A DNA stretch of 64,000 bases from Entamoeba invadens IP1. Its lineage: Eukaryota; Evosea; Mastigamoebida; Endamoebidae. The translations under genes were made by a program, and so were the position numbers. Below the pieces are notes generated by a model. The model was given only the letters and a program-made list of their open reading frames with translations. It was not told the origin of the DNA and did no database searches. Where the stretch lies: positions 180,330 through 244,329 of the forward strand of contig NW_004443770.1 in the NCBI RefSeq assembly GCF_000330505.1, given 5' to 3'. This document shows positions 42,719-52,601 of this stretch, piece after piece; the first letter of the stretch is position 1; the number at the start of each line of letters is the position of its first letter.

Positions 42719-43696
42719 TTATTTATCTTCCGAGATTTCCGACGGGTTCTCGCAAGTCGTGTCGACAGCCGTCATATGACTGACAAGACTTTCTGACTTG
42801 CAGTTAATCATTTCGTTGTCGAGGGGAGTAGTATCTCCGACGATTTCCTCTCCGTCGAAGAAAGCACTTTTGACTGCGTTCTTCGAACAGAACCGTTCAG
42901 TGACTTTTGTTGCGAGAAGTCCTTTCAACAGGCTTTTCGCGTTATCAGAGACTTCTTTTGGGAAGGTGAATTTGCCTCTGAGGATGTTAGCGACGAGTTC
43001 CTGTCCTTCTCCGTCAAACGGGAATTTCCCGAAGAGGAGGGAATACATCACAACACCACATGCCCAGATGTCGACTTTAAACCCGTAAGGTTCTTTTCGA
43101 TACAACTCGGGTGCCATATAATAGGACGTCCCGACCTGATCCGTTAAGACTGAGTTCTCGTCGATTTCAACGGAAAGCCCGAAGTCGGAGAGCTTGACTT
43201 CTTCAATGCGATTGGAGCGTGTTAACAAGATGTTTTCAAGTTTAATGTCGCGATGGACGATATTCATCGAGTGGAGGTATCGCGACGCACTTAAGAGTTG
43301 AAGCATTACTATCTTAGTGTTCTTCTCACATTGAATACCATTACTCACTAAATAATCATATAAATCACCCCCATGCATAAAATCCATTTCTAGGACTGCT
43401 CTGTGCGATGTTAAAAAGACATTGGAACACCCTAATATACATGGATGGTTAACTTTGCGTATGATCGATATCTCGTTCAGAATCTGTCCTTCAGTGTCTT
43501 CGCTAATTTTGGCACACTTGCGGACTTGATAAATTTTGACACACACATCCTTCATCGTGTCGCGCAATTGACACTTGTAGACCTTACTAAACTGTGATGT
43601 GTGTAACTTTTCAACATTGGTGTACCGCGCTTTAGAGATGTCCTCGCACTTTATCGCATCTTTAATGGTGTTTAAGATACTATGGAAAAAATTCAT
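42719..43696 (-). CDS. Ser/Thr protein kinase, CAMK/AGC-like
   Basis: Protein kinase of 325 residues with nearly only a kinase domain. The glycine loop is poorly conserved (LHTSQFSKVYKC); lysine in VCVKIY (about 52), catalytic HRDIKLENILL (about 145), DFGLS (about 174), MAPELYRKEPYG, and the DIWACGVVMYSLLFGKFPF helix are all present, so activity is likely. The C-terminal 45 residues are Ser/Glu-rich. Closest in style to SNF1/CAMK kinases. Substrates unknown. Confidence 0.9.
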   Translation of the reverse strand: MNFFHSILNTIKDAIKCEDISKARYTNVEKLHTSQFSKVYKCQLRDTMKDVCVKIYQVRKCAKISEDTEGQILNEISIIRKVNHPCILGCSNVFLTSHRAVLEMDFMHGGDLYDYLVSNGIQCEKNTKIVMLQLLSASRYLHSMNIVHRDIKLENILLTRSNRIEEVKLSDFGLSVEIDENSVLTDQVGTSYYMAPELYRKEPYGFKVDIWACGVVMYSLLFGKFPFDGEGQELVANILRGKFTFPKEVSDNAKSLLKGLLATKVTERFCSKNAVKSAFFDGEEIVGDTTPLDNEMINCKSESLVSHMTAVDTTCENPSEISEDK

Positions 43697-44955
43697 AATA
43701 CTTTAATAAGTTTCTTTGTCTTTTTCCCTCGTATTTTGGCTCTTTACATCTCTCCTTCTTTATTGGGGAATTTTTTTAATTCTGTTTTTTCGTCTTTAAT
43801 ATATTCGGCACTTTCCCGAAATATTGACAGATAGAATCGGCAATTCGTGTGGTTTTTTTTCTTTTTTCTTTAAATGCCTGTCTTGTATTTTTAAATTCAC
43901 TAAAATAGATTGTGAAGGAAATAGCCAAACCTGATGTTATAGTTTTTTATATTATTTATTTACTAAAATGTAAAGTGTCAAAAAAAGTTTTTTATGTAGA
44001 TTTATAAAAAAACTCAAATGGGCCTATTATTCGGGTTATTGCCTATTCCATTTTGATTATTTTTATTTTAATAAAACCATATTTATAGTTTATTTTAAAG
44101 TTCGTATCGAACATAAGAAAAGCAAAAAAATAACTTAAAAAAAATTATTATATTTATCATTTATATTTAGTAGAATGATTTCTTAACTTATCAAAATAAT
44201 TTCTCACCAAATAAATTCAACACAAAAACAAAAGATTGGGCATTTTGTGTCCTTTTTAGATTGTTTATAATGTGGTAACAAATAATTAAATTACTATAAA
44301 AATATAGTATTTTAACACCACTCTTTATTTTTTGCCACATTTTGAGGTACAAAATATTTTTAAACTAATTTTTGTTTACTAAATTACTGAAGTGATCAAA
44401 TTTGTATCTTTTTTTCAGAATGTTTTATGTTTGTTCAAATAACTTATTGTTTAATTTAATAGTAATTTAATTAATATTATTATAATTAATATCAATCCAA
44501 TTTTTGAAGAAATGGACTTAAATGTTTTTTTTTATTATCCGACAAAAACAATTATAAATATAATTATGTTAGAAAAAAACAATTTATGGAATTAACCATA
44601 AATTGTAACATTCTATTAATTAATAAATATTAGTAAAAAATAATTATAAAAATAATGTATTATATATAAAATAAATTAACTTATAAAACTTTACTAACGA
44701 AATATAATTTCTTTGTTTTTTTAAATAAATTGTTTTAAATTGAAAAACAAATTAGAAATATTAACATGTTAATAAAAAGTTTTTTTGTTGTATTTATAAA
44801 GTAGATTTTATATTTGCAGTAATTAAACTATTTCAACGGGAATATTTCCAATTATTTTTTAAGTTGTTGAAAAGAAATAAAAACTTCCTTCAAAAACTTT
44901 TGATTTTTAAATAAATTTTATCTTAAAAAAATTTAGTATAAATAAATTATAATAT
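43697..44955. other. AT-rich intergenic DNA, 1.26 kb
   Basis: Kinase upstream region and then featureless A/T-rich DNA up to the pogo-like element. No ORF was recognised. Confidence 0.6.
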
Positions 44956-47076
44956 AGTCACCCGCTAAAAGCAATGAAAACACGACAAATGGTGTAAAGA
45001 AACTATAATTTATTATTTTATACTATAATTATTAAAAACATTAAGAATAACATAAATAACATGAAAAAATCAAAAAAAGAAAATAAGAAAATAATTAATC
45101 ATTTTTTGTCAAGTTTTTTGAATGGTTTAGAAGACAACGGCAATCTTAAAATTGTGGTTTCTTTTTTCCTTATCTTATTTTGGGTTTTTAATGCTTTTTT
45201 TACTTCCCTTTCTTTTCTTTTAACTTCAATTTGGAAAGGGAGTAATACTGTCTTTCTTTTCTTTTGAAGCAACGGAATTGGTTTTGGAATAAACTGTTTG
45301 AACAATTCTCTGTATTGGGGCGTTTTTATAAATTTACAATGTTCGATGGATACACGACACTTTGGAAGCGTTTTGTCAATCCAGTTGACTATTCCTGCTT
45401 GTTTAAAAGCAATAATATTAAAAGGAGGTGTTGTAACCGCAAAGAAAGAATCCACCAATATCATCAACTCTCTTAGTCTGTTTCCGAGTTCAATATTGTA
45501 AAAATCTGGTTTTTTATCTTCCCAAAATAAATTACCATCCACATCTTCCTTTTCGACTTCTTCTTGAAAAAGCAAATTTACAAAACTGTCGTTCGCTTTT
45601 AAAGAAGACATTCTTCTTTTAAGCCTACCAAATATCCCCAAATCAAGAACTTGAAGGAAATGAGAAGCATGTGGAGTTAATCTAACAAGAGTTATGTTAT
45701 TTTCAGCGAGTAACAATTCAATAATCGAGGAACTGTGGCTTTTTGCATTATCCCACACTAGACAAGCTCTAAGATCGGACATTTTTATTTCAATTCCAAG
45801 CGCATTCATTTCATTTTTAATTTCAACACGTTTTCTATTAATATAATCAAGCAGAACAGTTCTAATCCAGTCTTCACAAATTTCACGAGTAATGAATCCA
45901 GACACACTGTATCGGAATAAAACATTATTTTCCGTTAGTCCATTACACCTATATTCATTTGGAATGGAACAAACGGGCAAAATAACAGTTGGTTTCAGAG
46001 TTGAACCATCAGCAGCAACTGCGGCAATTAAAGTGCAATGTCGTTCATCCCTCTCTTGTCGACAATACACAAATTTCATTTCATAATTCATTGGAACAAA
46101 ACAGTGTCCATCCTTAGAATCTGCTCTTGGACTGTAACCCATTTCATCCATGTTAACAACAAGACCAGAAAAACAATTATCTACACTATTTTGGAGAGTC
46201 AAAAAGTAGTTTAACACATCAATGGGATTTACATCGAATCGTTTTTCTGCAAGTTGTTTGCACGTTACAAGTTTTAACCCATGTCTTTCTGCCCAACGAA
46301 TTGAAGATTCTTTTATGGTATTCAAGTTGCATTCATCAACAAAAAGACTCCAAACATAATCTGTTGTTACTGCTTTGTTTTTTAGTAATCTTCTGGATAT
46401 TTTAGAACAAAGTATATCAGATTGTTTAAAAGAAATGTTATATTTACTTTTAGATTCATTACATGTATAACACGCTTCTTCTTCTTGTTTAATATCAGCG
46501 GAAATTCTTGGCTCATTCACTTTGAAAATTTTTGCCAGATCTTTTTGAATTATTTTCAGTCTCAGAAAACCATCCAAAACATTGATATTGTAGTATGGGT
46601 TGATAACACTTATAAACACTTTTGCGGATTCCAAACTTTCCATATTTTTATTGAACACCTTAATATTTTTATAAGCAATATAAATTTGTAACCGTTTATA
46701 TTGACTGTAGCAAAATTCTTTTTGTTTTAACAGAAACAGCACAAACAAATAACACAATGAATCTGATACATCCAAAGAATTTGCCGAATCGTCGAAAGCC
46801 ATCGCAGGTGCAGGTTTGGTCTTTTTGTTTTCTGGTATTGTCCAGGTAAGTGTATTTGTACTGCATTTTTCCATTAATAATTGATTTTCAGTTCACCTTT
46901 AATCTATTTTGACAATGTTTTAGAATAAAGTAAATTTATAGTTAATTTTGAAATACTTGCAATATAAAGAAAAAAATGACAAATTGAAACATAATCTAAA
47001 ATCATAATTTCTAAAAACTATAAAATGGTTTCTTTAGACCATTTGTCGTAAATTTACACCTTTTAGCGGGTGACTA
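44956..47076 (-). mobile_element. pogo/Tigger-like DNA transposon, complete
   Basis: The ends TATAGTCACCCGCTAAAAG (from 44954) and the reverse complement (ending 47078) mirror each other, with TA at both junctions as for Tc1/mariner/pogo. A second, imperfect inverted block near each end contains ACGACAAATGGT (left about 44980, right about 47037-47050). One intact transposase on the minus strand fills the 2.1-kb element. Confidence 0.88.
45099..46874 (-). CDS. pogo-type (DDE_1) transposase, 591 aa
   Basis: Cut-and-paste transposase with an unbroken frame. A helix-turn-helix-like N-terminal region (about 100-200) includes RLKIIQKDLAKIFKVNEPRI. The DDE_1 core has Asp in NMDEMGYSPR, Asp in LVWDNAKSHSS and Asp in TPHASHFLQVLDLGIFGRLK, the last two 35 residues apart, a DD35D arrangement characteristic of pogo/Tigger. 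The C-terminus is Lys-rich. Apart from its host element nothing indicates a cellular role. Codons are AT-rich. The intact frame suggests recent activity or domestication; the intact ends favour activity. Confidence 0.9.
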   Translation of the reverse strand: MEKCSTNTLTWTIPENKKTKPAPAMAFDDSANSLDVSDSLCYLFVLFLLKQKEFCYSQYKRLQIYIAYKNIKVFNKNMESLESAKVFISVINPYYNINVLDGFLRLKIIQKDLAKIFKVNEPRISADIKQEEEACYTCNESKSKYNISFKQSDILCSKISRRLLKNKAVTTDYVWSLFVDECNLNTIKESSIRWAERHGLKLVTCKQLAEKRFDVNPIDVLNYFLTLQNSVDNCFSGLVVNMDEMGYSPRADSKDGHCFVPMNYEMKFVYCRQERDERHCTLIAAVAADGSTLKPTVILPVCSIPNEYRCNGLTENNVLFRYSVSGFITREICEDWIRTVLLDYINRKRVEIKNEMNALGIEIKMSDLRACLVWDNAKSHSSSIIELLLAENNITLVRLTPHASHFLQVLDLGIFGRLKRRMSSLKANDSFVNLLFQEEVEKEDVDGNLFWEDKKPDFYNIELGNRLRELMILVDSFFAVTTPPFNIIAFKQAGIVNWIDKTLPKCRVSIEHCKFIKTPQYRELFKQFIPKPIPLLQKKRKTVLLPFQIEVKRKEREVKKALKTQNKIRKKETTILRLPLSSKPFKKLDKK

Positions 47077-47192
47077 TAATTACTATTTTTCACTAAAATA
47101 ATTGTAATTAAAATTTCTATTATAAAAATAATAACCAAATAGTAAAATATTTAATAAAATTAATAATAATCCAACGTATACTTCTCAATGAA

Positions 47193-48839
47193 TTAAAACA
47201 GTTCGTTAAAGAGGTCATTTGATGGATTCTCTTCCTTATTTTCTTCTTTCTCAGTGTTAGTGTTATCGTTAACCAAGAATGGGTTCGATGTGTCAATTTT
47301 TTGCAAGTAGTTATCTGGGTCTTTCATTTGTTCGTTAGGTTCTGGTAAGTTGTTAGTGATTGATTCCGTTCCAATTTGTTCGCTCTGTCCAAGTTGACTT
47401 TCCTTAGCAAATTCGTCTTTCTCGTTTCCAAAAATGGATGAGACTGAATTAATTAATTCATAGAACCCATTAAAGTCCGCCCCATTCACTGCTCTTTCAA
47501 ATTCCTCTTCGCCAATGACTTTCATCGGACCACTCATATGATTTTTCGGACATTCTGTGGCACTCCCCAAACACTTTTTATGGAATGAATGTCCGCAATG
47601 GAAATGGACGATGGGGTATTCACTCTCGCTATCCGTGAACTCTTGTCCACAATTTGCGCAACGTGTCTGTCTGAATACCAAATGGTCACTCAACGAGTTT
47701 TGTCTCTCTTCAATCGCCTCTCTCAATGTAGGGACCTCGTCTATGAACGATAACCCTGTTTTGAGACTCTCTTTAATCTTCGAGTCAAATTGGACGTTCT
47801 TCTCAAATTCCGGATTCGACAGAATTTCCAACACTGAAATGATTTTATGTGGGGGCATGTGTTCCATCCCTTCTTGGAAAGTGCTTTTCAGGAATTTTTC
47901 AAAGCCCTCAAAACTGTTTGTTTGGACTTCCTCTTCACAGATGAGGGGCAAGTAATGTATTCCGATGTTCATATTCTCCTCCAAACTACACGTCTTCTTC
48001 TCTTGGAGTAAGCAAAGTACTTTTTCGTCTTGGTCATTGACCACTTCGTCAAGAATTCGACTTTGGAAAAAGAGGTTCTTCAAATTTTCTTTCTTCGAGT
48101 CTGCGGACTTATATAATGTAATCGCCTTATTCTTGTCTTGTGGATTACTCGACTTCAAATCCATCTCTATTAGTAAGTCCCCAACCTTTTCATTCTGCGC
48201 AGCTAACTCCCCGATTTTGGCTTGGATCTTTCGTAAGAAATTGTCTTGTTGTTGCTGACAGTTTTCCATGATACTCAAAAAGTCACCGGGGTCAAGGCGA
48301 TCTTCGTTCGACGGTTTATCGATAAAGAGACTTACCAAGAGGTCGGTGATCTTTTTGATTAAGTCGTCGCCACCGTTCAACGGGAGCAACGAGTCCACCA
48401 ATGTTTTTCCAAAACTTTTGATCAAAGCAATTTTGTTCTTAAATGGTTGGTTATTAATATACAATATAATTTGGCTGTAACTCTCAAGCGCAGTTTTCTC
48501 ACTTTGACACACGGCGTTTCGTAATAAAATTTTCACATAACTCGACGGAGAGCGTTTTTCAGCAAATTTTTGGGCATTTTCTGACATCCCAGCTTCTATT
48601 AATTCAAATATCGTTTTTTCTATATTTAAATTATTTCCTTCAAATTCAAGCCGGTCTAGGTATAACTGGAGTCGGGTCGGGTCCTTTGTCATCGCATGTA
48701 TTAAAACTGTCAAATACTCCTGTGTAATGTGGGTTTGCCCTAATAAAGGTTCTGTGATCTGATTCAGTCGTCCACTCTTAAGACTATCAACTATCGTCTT
48801 TGCATCGAGGATCGGCTGGACACCATCAGAAGTCGACAT
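47193..48839 (-). CDS. Vps11-like protein with C-terminal RING, lacking propeller
   Basis: Probable subunit of the HOPS/CORVET tethering complexes in endosome-lysosome fusion. The 548-residue product is an alpha-solenoid (YLDRLEFEGNN, then LESYSQIILYINNQPFKNKI) ending in a RING-like domain (about 390-435: CANCGQEF then HFHCGHSFHKKC), as in Vps11. The last zinc pair looks incomplete (CPKN). Typical Vps11 has about 900-1000 residues with an N-terminal beta-propeller, absent here, and no further exon is visible upstream. The Asn/Glu-rich tail contains NPF. Vps18 or another solenoid-RING protein is an alternative. Confidence 0.68.
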   Translation of the reverse strand: MSTSDGVQPILDAKTIVDSLKSGRLNQITEPLLGQTHITQEYLTVLIHAMTKDPTRLQLYLDRLEFEGNNLNIEKTIFELIEAGMSENAQKFAEKRSPSSYVKILLRNAVCQSEKTALESYSQIILYINNQPFKNKIALIKSFGKTLVDSLLPLNGGDDLIKKITDLLVSLFIDKPSNEDRLDPGDFLSIMENCQQQQDNFLRKIQAKIGELAAQNEKVGDLLIEMDLKSSNPQDKNKAITLYKSADSKKENLKNLFFQSRILDEVVNDQDEKVLCLLQEKKTCSLEENMNIGIHYLPLICEEEVQTNSFEGFEKFLKSTFQEGMEHMPPHKIISVLEILSNPEFEKNVQFDSKIKESLKTGLSFIDEVPTLREAIEERQNSLSDHLVFRQTRCANCGQEFTDSESEYPIVHFHCGHSFHKKCLGSATECPKNHMSGPMKVIGEEEFERAVNGADFNGFYELINSVSSIFGNEKDEFAKESQLGQSEQIGTESITNNLPEPNEQMKDPDNYLQKIDTSNPFLVNDNTNTEKEENKEENPSNDLFNELF

Positions 48840-49320
48840 GAAGTTATTCTGAGTTCTTTCGAGTTCTTTCCATTGCTTTTTTTATTTAAAAATGTTTTAT
48901 ATAACATTTTTTATTTGGGTATTGACACACTTACTATACACTAATGGTAAATTTATTATATTGAAATTATACATCAAGAGTAGCTTTTATCCCTCAGTTT
49001 GGCTTCTAATAAAAGTTAGAAGTTTTTTGATTGATGACATCCTTTCTTTTTGAAACATTTTTTTCCCAATCTAACACACTGTACCATATATTATAATAAC
49101 TTGTATTAATGTAATAATATGTTTAGGTTGATTGAAACAAAAAGGTGAAAAAACGAAAAAAAAGACAATGTGGCTACAGAATGTGTACAAAATCGGGAAA
49201 AAGACGCAACAACCATCGAATTGAGTTGACCGCTCGAAGAGCAGAAGAAAAAAGAGCGAATAGAAGTTTAACCCACAAACTTCGTAAAAACTGAAGTGAA
49301 CTGGAACTTCGCCTTACTCG
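48840..49320. other. Divergent intergenic region
   Basis: Upstream of the Vps11-like gene (GAACTC repeats next to its start) and of the CXXC protein. No separate gene was seen. Confidence 0.55.
49294..49301 (+). promoter_or_regulatory. GAAC-type core promoter element
   Basis: AAGTGAAC lies 20-27 bases before the ATG at 49321; a second GGAAC follows at 49303. It matches the motif before three other genes in this window. Confidence 0.45.
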
Positions 49321-49882
49321 ATGCAACGCTTACCACTTTTGGTTTTGTGCATTACACTTGCACTTTCCGCTGTTTGTAAAGACGGCGAATACACTGACGT
49401 TGACTCTACATGCAAGGCGTGTCCTGAACACTGTTCGTCGTGTTTAGACTCCAAACTGTGCCAACGGTGTGCTCCTGGTTACGAGTTCCAAGTCAAAGAT
49501 TCGACGTTTGTCTGCGCAAAGTGTACTGATGATTGTGTGTATTGTTCTGCTGGTGTTTGTAGTGTATGCCGAGACTCTTACGTCGTTAAAGATGGGAAGT
49601 GTAATGAAGTTGGTTTGTTCTTATTAATATATTATAACATATACTATTTATTATATTAAATTAAACAATATAATATCTTGTTTATACTTTATTAATAATG
49701 GTATAATTCTATATTTTATTAATATCATATTAGTATACTAATAACTAGTCGACAATTCGAAGCTGGTCATTGGTATATTAGGAGGTATTGTAGCTATTGT
49801 AGTCATTGTGATTGGAGTTGATATCTTGGTGTCCTTCATTATGAAGAAGGTTAAGAAAGACAAAGACGGCGATTCAAAGTGA
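49321..49882 (+). CDS. Small CXXC-rich type I membrane protein, spliced
   Basis: Exons 49321-49612 and 49749-49882 are joined over an intron starting GTTTGTTC and ending TAG, giving 141 residues. A signal peptide (LPLLVLCITLALSAVC) precedes about 75 residues with eight CXXC-type pairs (CKACPEHCSSC, CAKCTDDCVYC) like the outside of Entamoeba transmembrane kinases. A membrane helix (LVIGILGGIVAIVVIVIGVDIL) and a basic tail (MKKVKKDKDGDSK) come from exon 2. There is no kinase domain. It may be a cell-surface binding protein or a decoy form. Function unknown. Confidence 0.85.
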
Positions 49883-50254
49883 ATTGAGCAAAGATTGTAT
49901 TTCTTTTACATTTTCCACTTGTTGAACTTTTATAGTCGTATATCCTACTTTTCATTCTATTTAACGAGCTATATACTTATTATATTTTCTTTTTGGTGTT
50001 ATAAACACTATTAATTAACGAGGTTTTCATTTTTTATAATTTTAATTTATTATGCTGTTTAATTCTAGTTCCTTGAATAATTGAAATAATTAATAATAAT
50101 AAAATGAAACAATCTACTTGTCTGTCTGTTTTAATATTTGAAAACTAGTTTATTTACTAATGAAATAATCTATTAATACAACTGTGTATTTAACCCGACA
50201 CTCGATGCCGGTAAAACTGCCACCAAACTCAAAAACCCTTTGGACTGAAAAGTC
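49883..50254. other. AT-rich intergenic DNA
   Basis: Between the CXXC protein and the ARV1 gene. Nothing recognisable was seen. Confidence 0.55.
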
Positions 50255-50992
50255 ATGACGAAAAATTCCGTGTTCAGCAGTTCAAAGCGGTGTGTTGAGT
50301 GTGGAGCGGAGATAGAAGATACATACGAAATATTTTGTGGCCAATTTATTCGATTAAAAATGTGTCCGCAATGCAAGAAAATAGCGGACAAATACATTGA
50401 GTACGACAACGTGTTGGTGTACTTAGACCTCTTTTTACAGAAACCTCCAGTGTATCGGCACTTACTTTATAATCACGACAAAGCGATAATGGCGTTCTTT
50501 GTTAAACTGTTTTTGGGATCGATGTTACTTGAAGGGTACATCAGGCAGTCGACAGTACAATTTCCCAATTTCTATTCGTTTTTACGGAACATTGCACAAG
50601 CGATTTTCGAAGACGTCATATTCCTGATCATGTGCATTATACCTATAGTACTTATCAAGAAAACAACAATCGAAGAGACTGTTGTGATGGTCTCACAATC
50701 GTTTCTAATTGGATCACTGGGGAAAATATTTCTGTGTTTGGTCCTCATGTGGAATGACCCCCTTCCAATTTACTTCTTCTCCGTCGGGATGTCGAACTTG
50801 GCGTACTTTGTCTGCTTGAGTGTCGTCCTCGACTGGAAGGTATGGAAGACTCTTGTATTTGGAAGTGTTATATTAGCCATCTTCACACTCCTCACAAGCA
50901 AATTTTTACCAATCACCCCGTTCACGTATTTTGTGATCAACGGAAACTTCATGGAAATGGTGTTGCAAGATTTGTTTAAGCTCGCTGAGTAA
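50255..50992 (+). CDS. ARV1: ARV1 homologue (sterol/lipid homeostasis)
   Basis: Endoplasmic-reticulum protein involved in lipid traffic and GPI-anchor synthesis in yeast and animals. The N-terminal zinc-ribbon ARV1 homology domain is clear: CVECGAEIEDTYEIFCG, RLKMCPQCKKIADKYIEYD, then LDLFLQKPPVYRHLLYN, almost the family consensus. About four membrane segments follow. The length of 245 fits. The spacing of the two CXXC pairs is normal. The same region also encodes PIG-L of the GPI pathway (52602), but the genes are not contiguous and adjacency may be chance. Confidence 0.93.
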   Translation: MTKNSVFSSSKRCVECGAEIEDTYEIFCGQFIRLKMCPQCKKIADKYIEYDNVLVYLDLFLQKPPVYRHLLYNHDKAIMAFFVKLFLGSMLLEGYIRQSTVQFPNFYSFLRNIAQAIFEDVIFLIMCIIPIVLIKKTTIEETVVMVSQSFLIGSLGKIFLCLVLMWNDPLPIYFFSVGMSNLAYFVCLSVVLDWKVWKTLVFGSVILAIFTLLTSKFLPITPFTYFVINGNFMEMVLQDLFKLAE

Positions 50993-51829
50993 ATTAGGTG
51001 TTGTACGATGTTAAATGGTTGAACCGGTGAATAACAAAATATTAACATTAGACACAAATAACATTTTTTCTGCTTTTGAAATTTTTTGTTTTGGTATTTT
51101 TTCTCTATTTCCATATTTTCTAGTGTAGAGTAAAACGAGGGATGCAGTAAAGATCGTTTAATACTACGGGATCGCTGTTCAAAGTTCTTTTTTTTCGATG
51201 AAAACTATTTTCAATTTGTAAAGAAAATAGGAGAGTAAAAATCTCCGTCAATGAATATACGAATGCCTAAGATGCAGTAAGTAAAATTATAACAACAAAC
51301 TTTTTCTTTACTGAAAATGAATGTTTTGTATAATAATGGAATTGCTCAGTATCCCATAGAAGAATTCAAAACTTCATTTTATGTGTGTAACAATACACTG
51401 TAAAACCAAATTTTGGAAGCATTAAAAATACCGAAGCAAGTTTAAATAACAAATACAGACTTACAAATTCCACTATTAGCTTTCTTTATTTTTAAATAAT
51501 TTATTCAGGCTGTTATTATAGCAGTATTCCCCAATAATAATAGAATTGAGCGCCAGTGAATAAAAAAGTATTGAAAAGTGTTGCTTATTTTTAACTAGCA
51601 GTAATAATTACATAAGTGTATATAATTTATACAGATTTTTCTAGTACTCTTAATAGTAAATCTGTTGTTATATTCTAGTAAGTAATTAGTTTATTTGTTA
51701 CCAAAAAGCACATTAAACGATGTGGTATCCACAAAGAATTTTATTTATTACCGATGCGCAACCAAAATAACAAAATGATTTTTTTTGTCCAGGGGTATAT
51801 AAAGTGGGTTAGTGAAGACTGTTGTTTAG
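50993..51829. other. AT-rich intergenic DNA
   Basis: GATGCAGTAA occurs twice (about 51143 and 51270); otherwise featureless. GTATATAAAG about 35 bases before the ATG at 51830 could serve as TATA-like element of the Ras-like gene. Confidence 0.5.
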
Positions 51830-52486
51830 ATGAGCCAACACGTTATCACGTTCATTGGTCCTACGATGAGCGGAAAGAGTACTTTACTTCACCAATACAT
51901 GAGATGTGAACGGCTGACTTCATATACGGAAACCATAGATGATGAGTACAATTCTGTAATCAAAACGAGTTGTGGTGAATATGAAGTTCGTTTGAATGAC
52001 TGTAGTGGAAATGAAAATTACTCGATGCTTCGCGATGATCATATTTTGGCATGTGACACCTTAGTCTATGTTTTCTCATTGACAGACCATGCATCGTTCA
52101 TTAAAGCATTTTCAGAAGTGGTCGACTGCTTAAACTTGTTGTTTGAAAACAGAGAACAAGCTCAAAAGCCCAAGTTCGTGTTAGTAGCAACAAAGAAAGA
52201 CGTCAACAACAGAAGTGTGACTTCCAATGAGTGTTCCAATTTGTCCAAATTTGCTCAGGGTAAAGTCGACTGCACCCTTTGGGAACTTTCTTCTTTTGAT
52301 CAGTCTGAAGTGGACGCTCTTTTTCAGTCGTTTGTTGGTGACAGCCAATCCAAGAAAAGTTTACCCAAAACGCCAGTGATCAAAAGAAAATCTCCAAAAC
52401 TTTCGCAGTCCACTTCGGACGTGGCTGAAGTAAAAAAATTGGGAAGGTTCTCAAAACTGTTCATCCCAAAAGGTTTAGTGTTCTGA
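51830..52486 (+). CDS. Ras-like small GTPase, divergent
   Basis: Small GTPase of 218 residues. P-loop GPTMSGKST (Walker A), DCSGNE in place of the DTAGQE switch II, and TKKD in place of NKXD for guanine specificity are visible; a SAK-like motif is not clear (SSFDQSE). The switch I effector region is not recognisable. The C-terminal 60 residues are Lys/Ser/Pro-rich, ending KGLVF without a CaaX or CC box, so lipid attachment by prenylation is unlikely. It probably binds GTP, but the subfamily (Ras/Rab/Rheb) cannot be assigned. Confidence 0.75.
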   Translation: MSQHVITFIGPTMSGKSTLLHQYMRCERLTSYTETIDDEYNSVIKTSCGEYEVRLNDCSGNENYSMLRDDHILACDTLVYVFSLTDHASFIKAFSEVVDCLNLLFENREQAQKPKFVLVATKKDVNNRSVTSNECSNLSKFAQGKVDCTLWELSSFDQSEVDALFQSFVGDSQSKKSLPKTPVIKRKSPKLSQSTSDVAEVKKLGRFSKLFIPKGLVF

Positions 52487-52601
52487 CTTTCTCTTCTCTC
52501 GTTGTATTGTTACTTTAATTTTTATTATTCTTTAGTTTGTCGTTTTAGTTAACTTTATTAACAACTGAAATTAAATAATGTGAAGAACTCGAATTGCCTC
52601 A

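Noticed and set aside
45061..45267. Plus-strand ORF at the end of the pogo-like element
   Set aside because: Antisense of the Lys-rich transposase C-terminus and unlikely to be expressed on its own.
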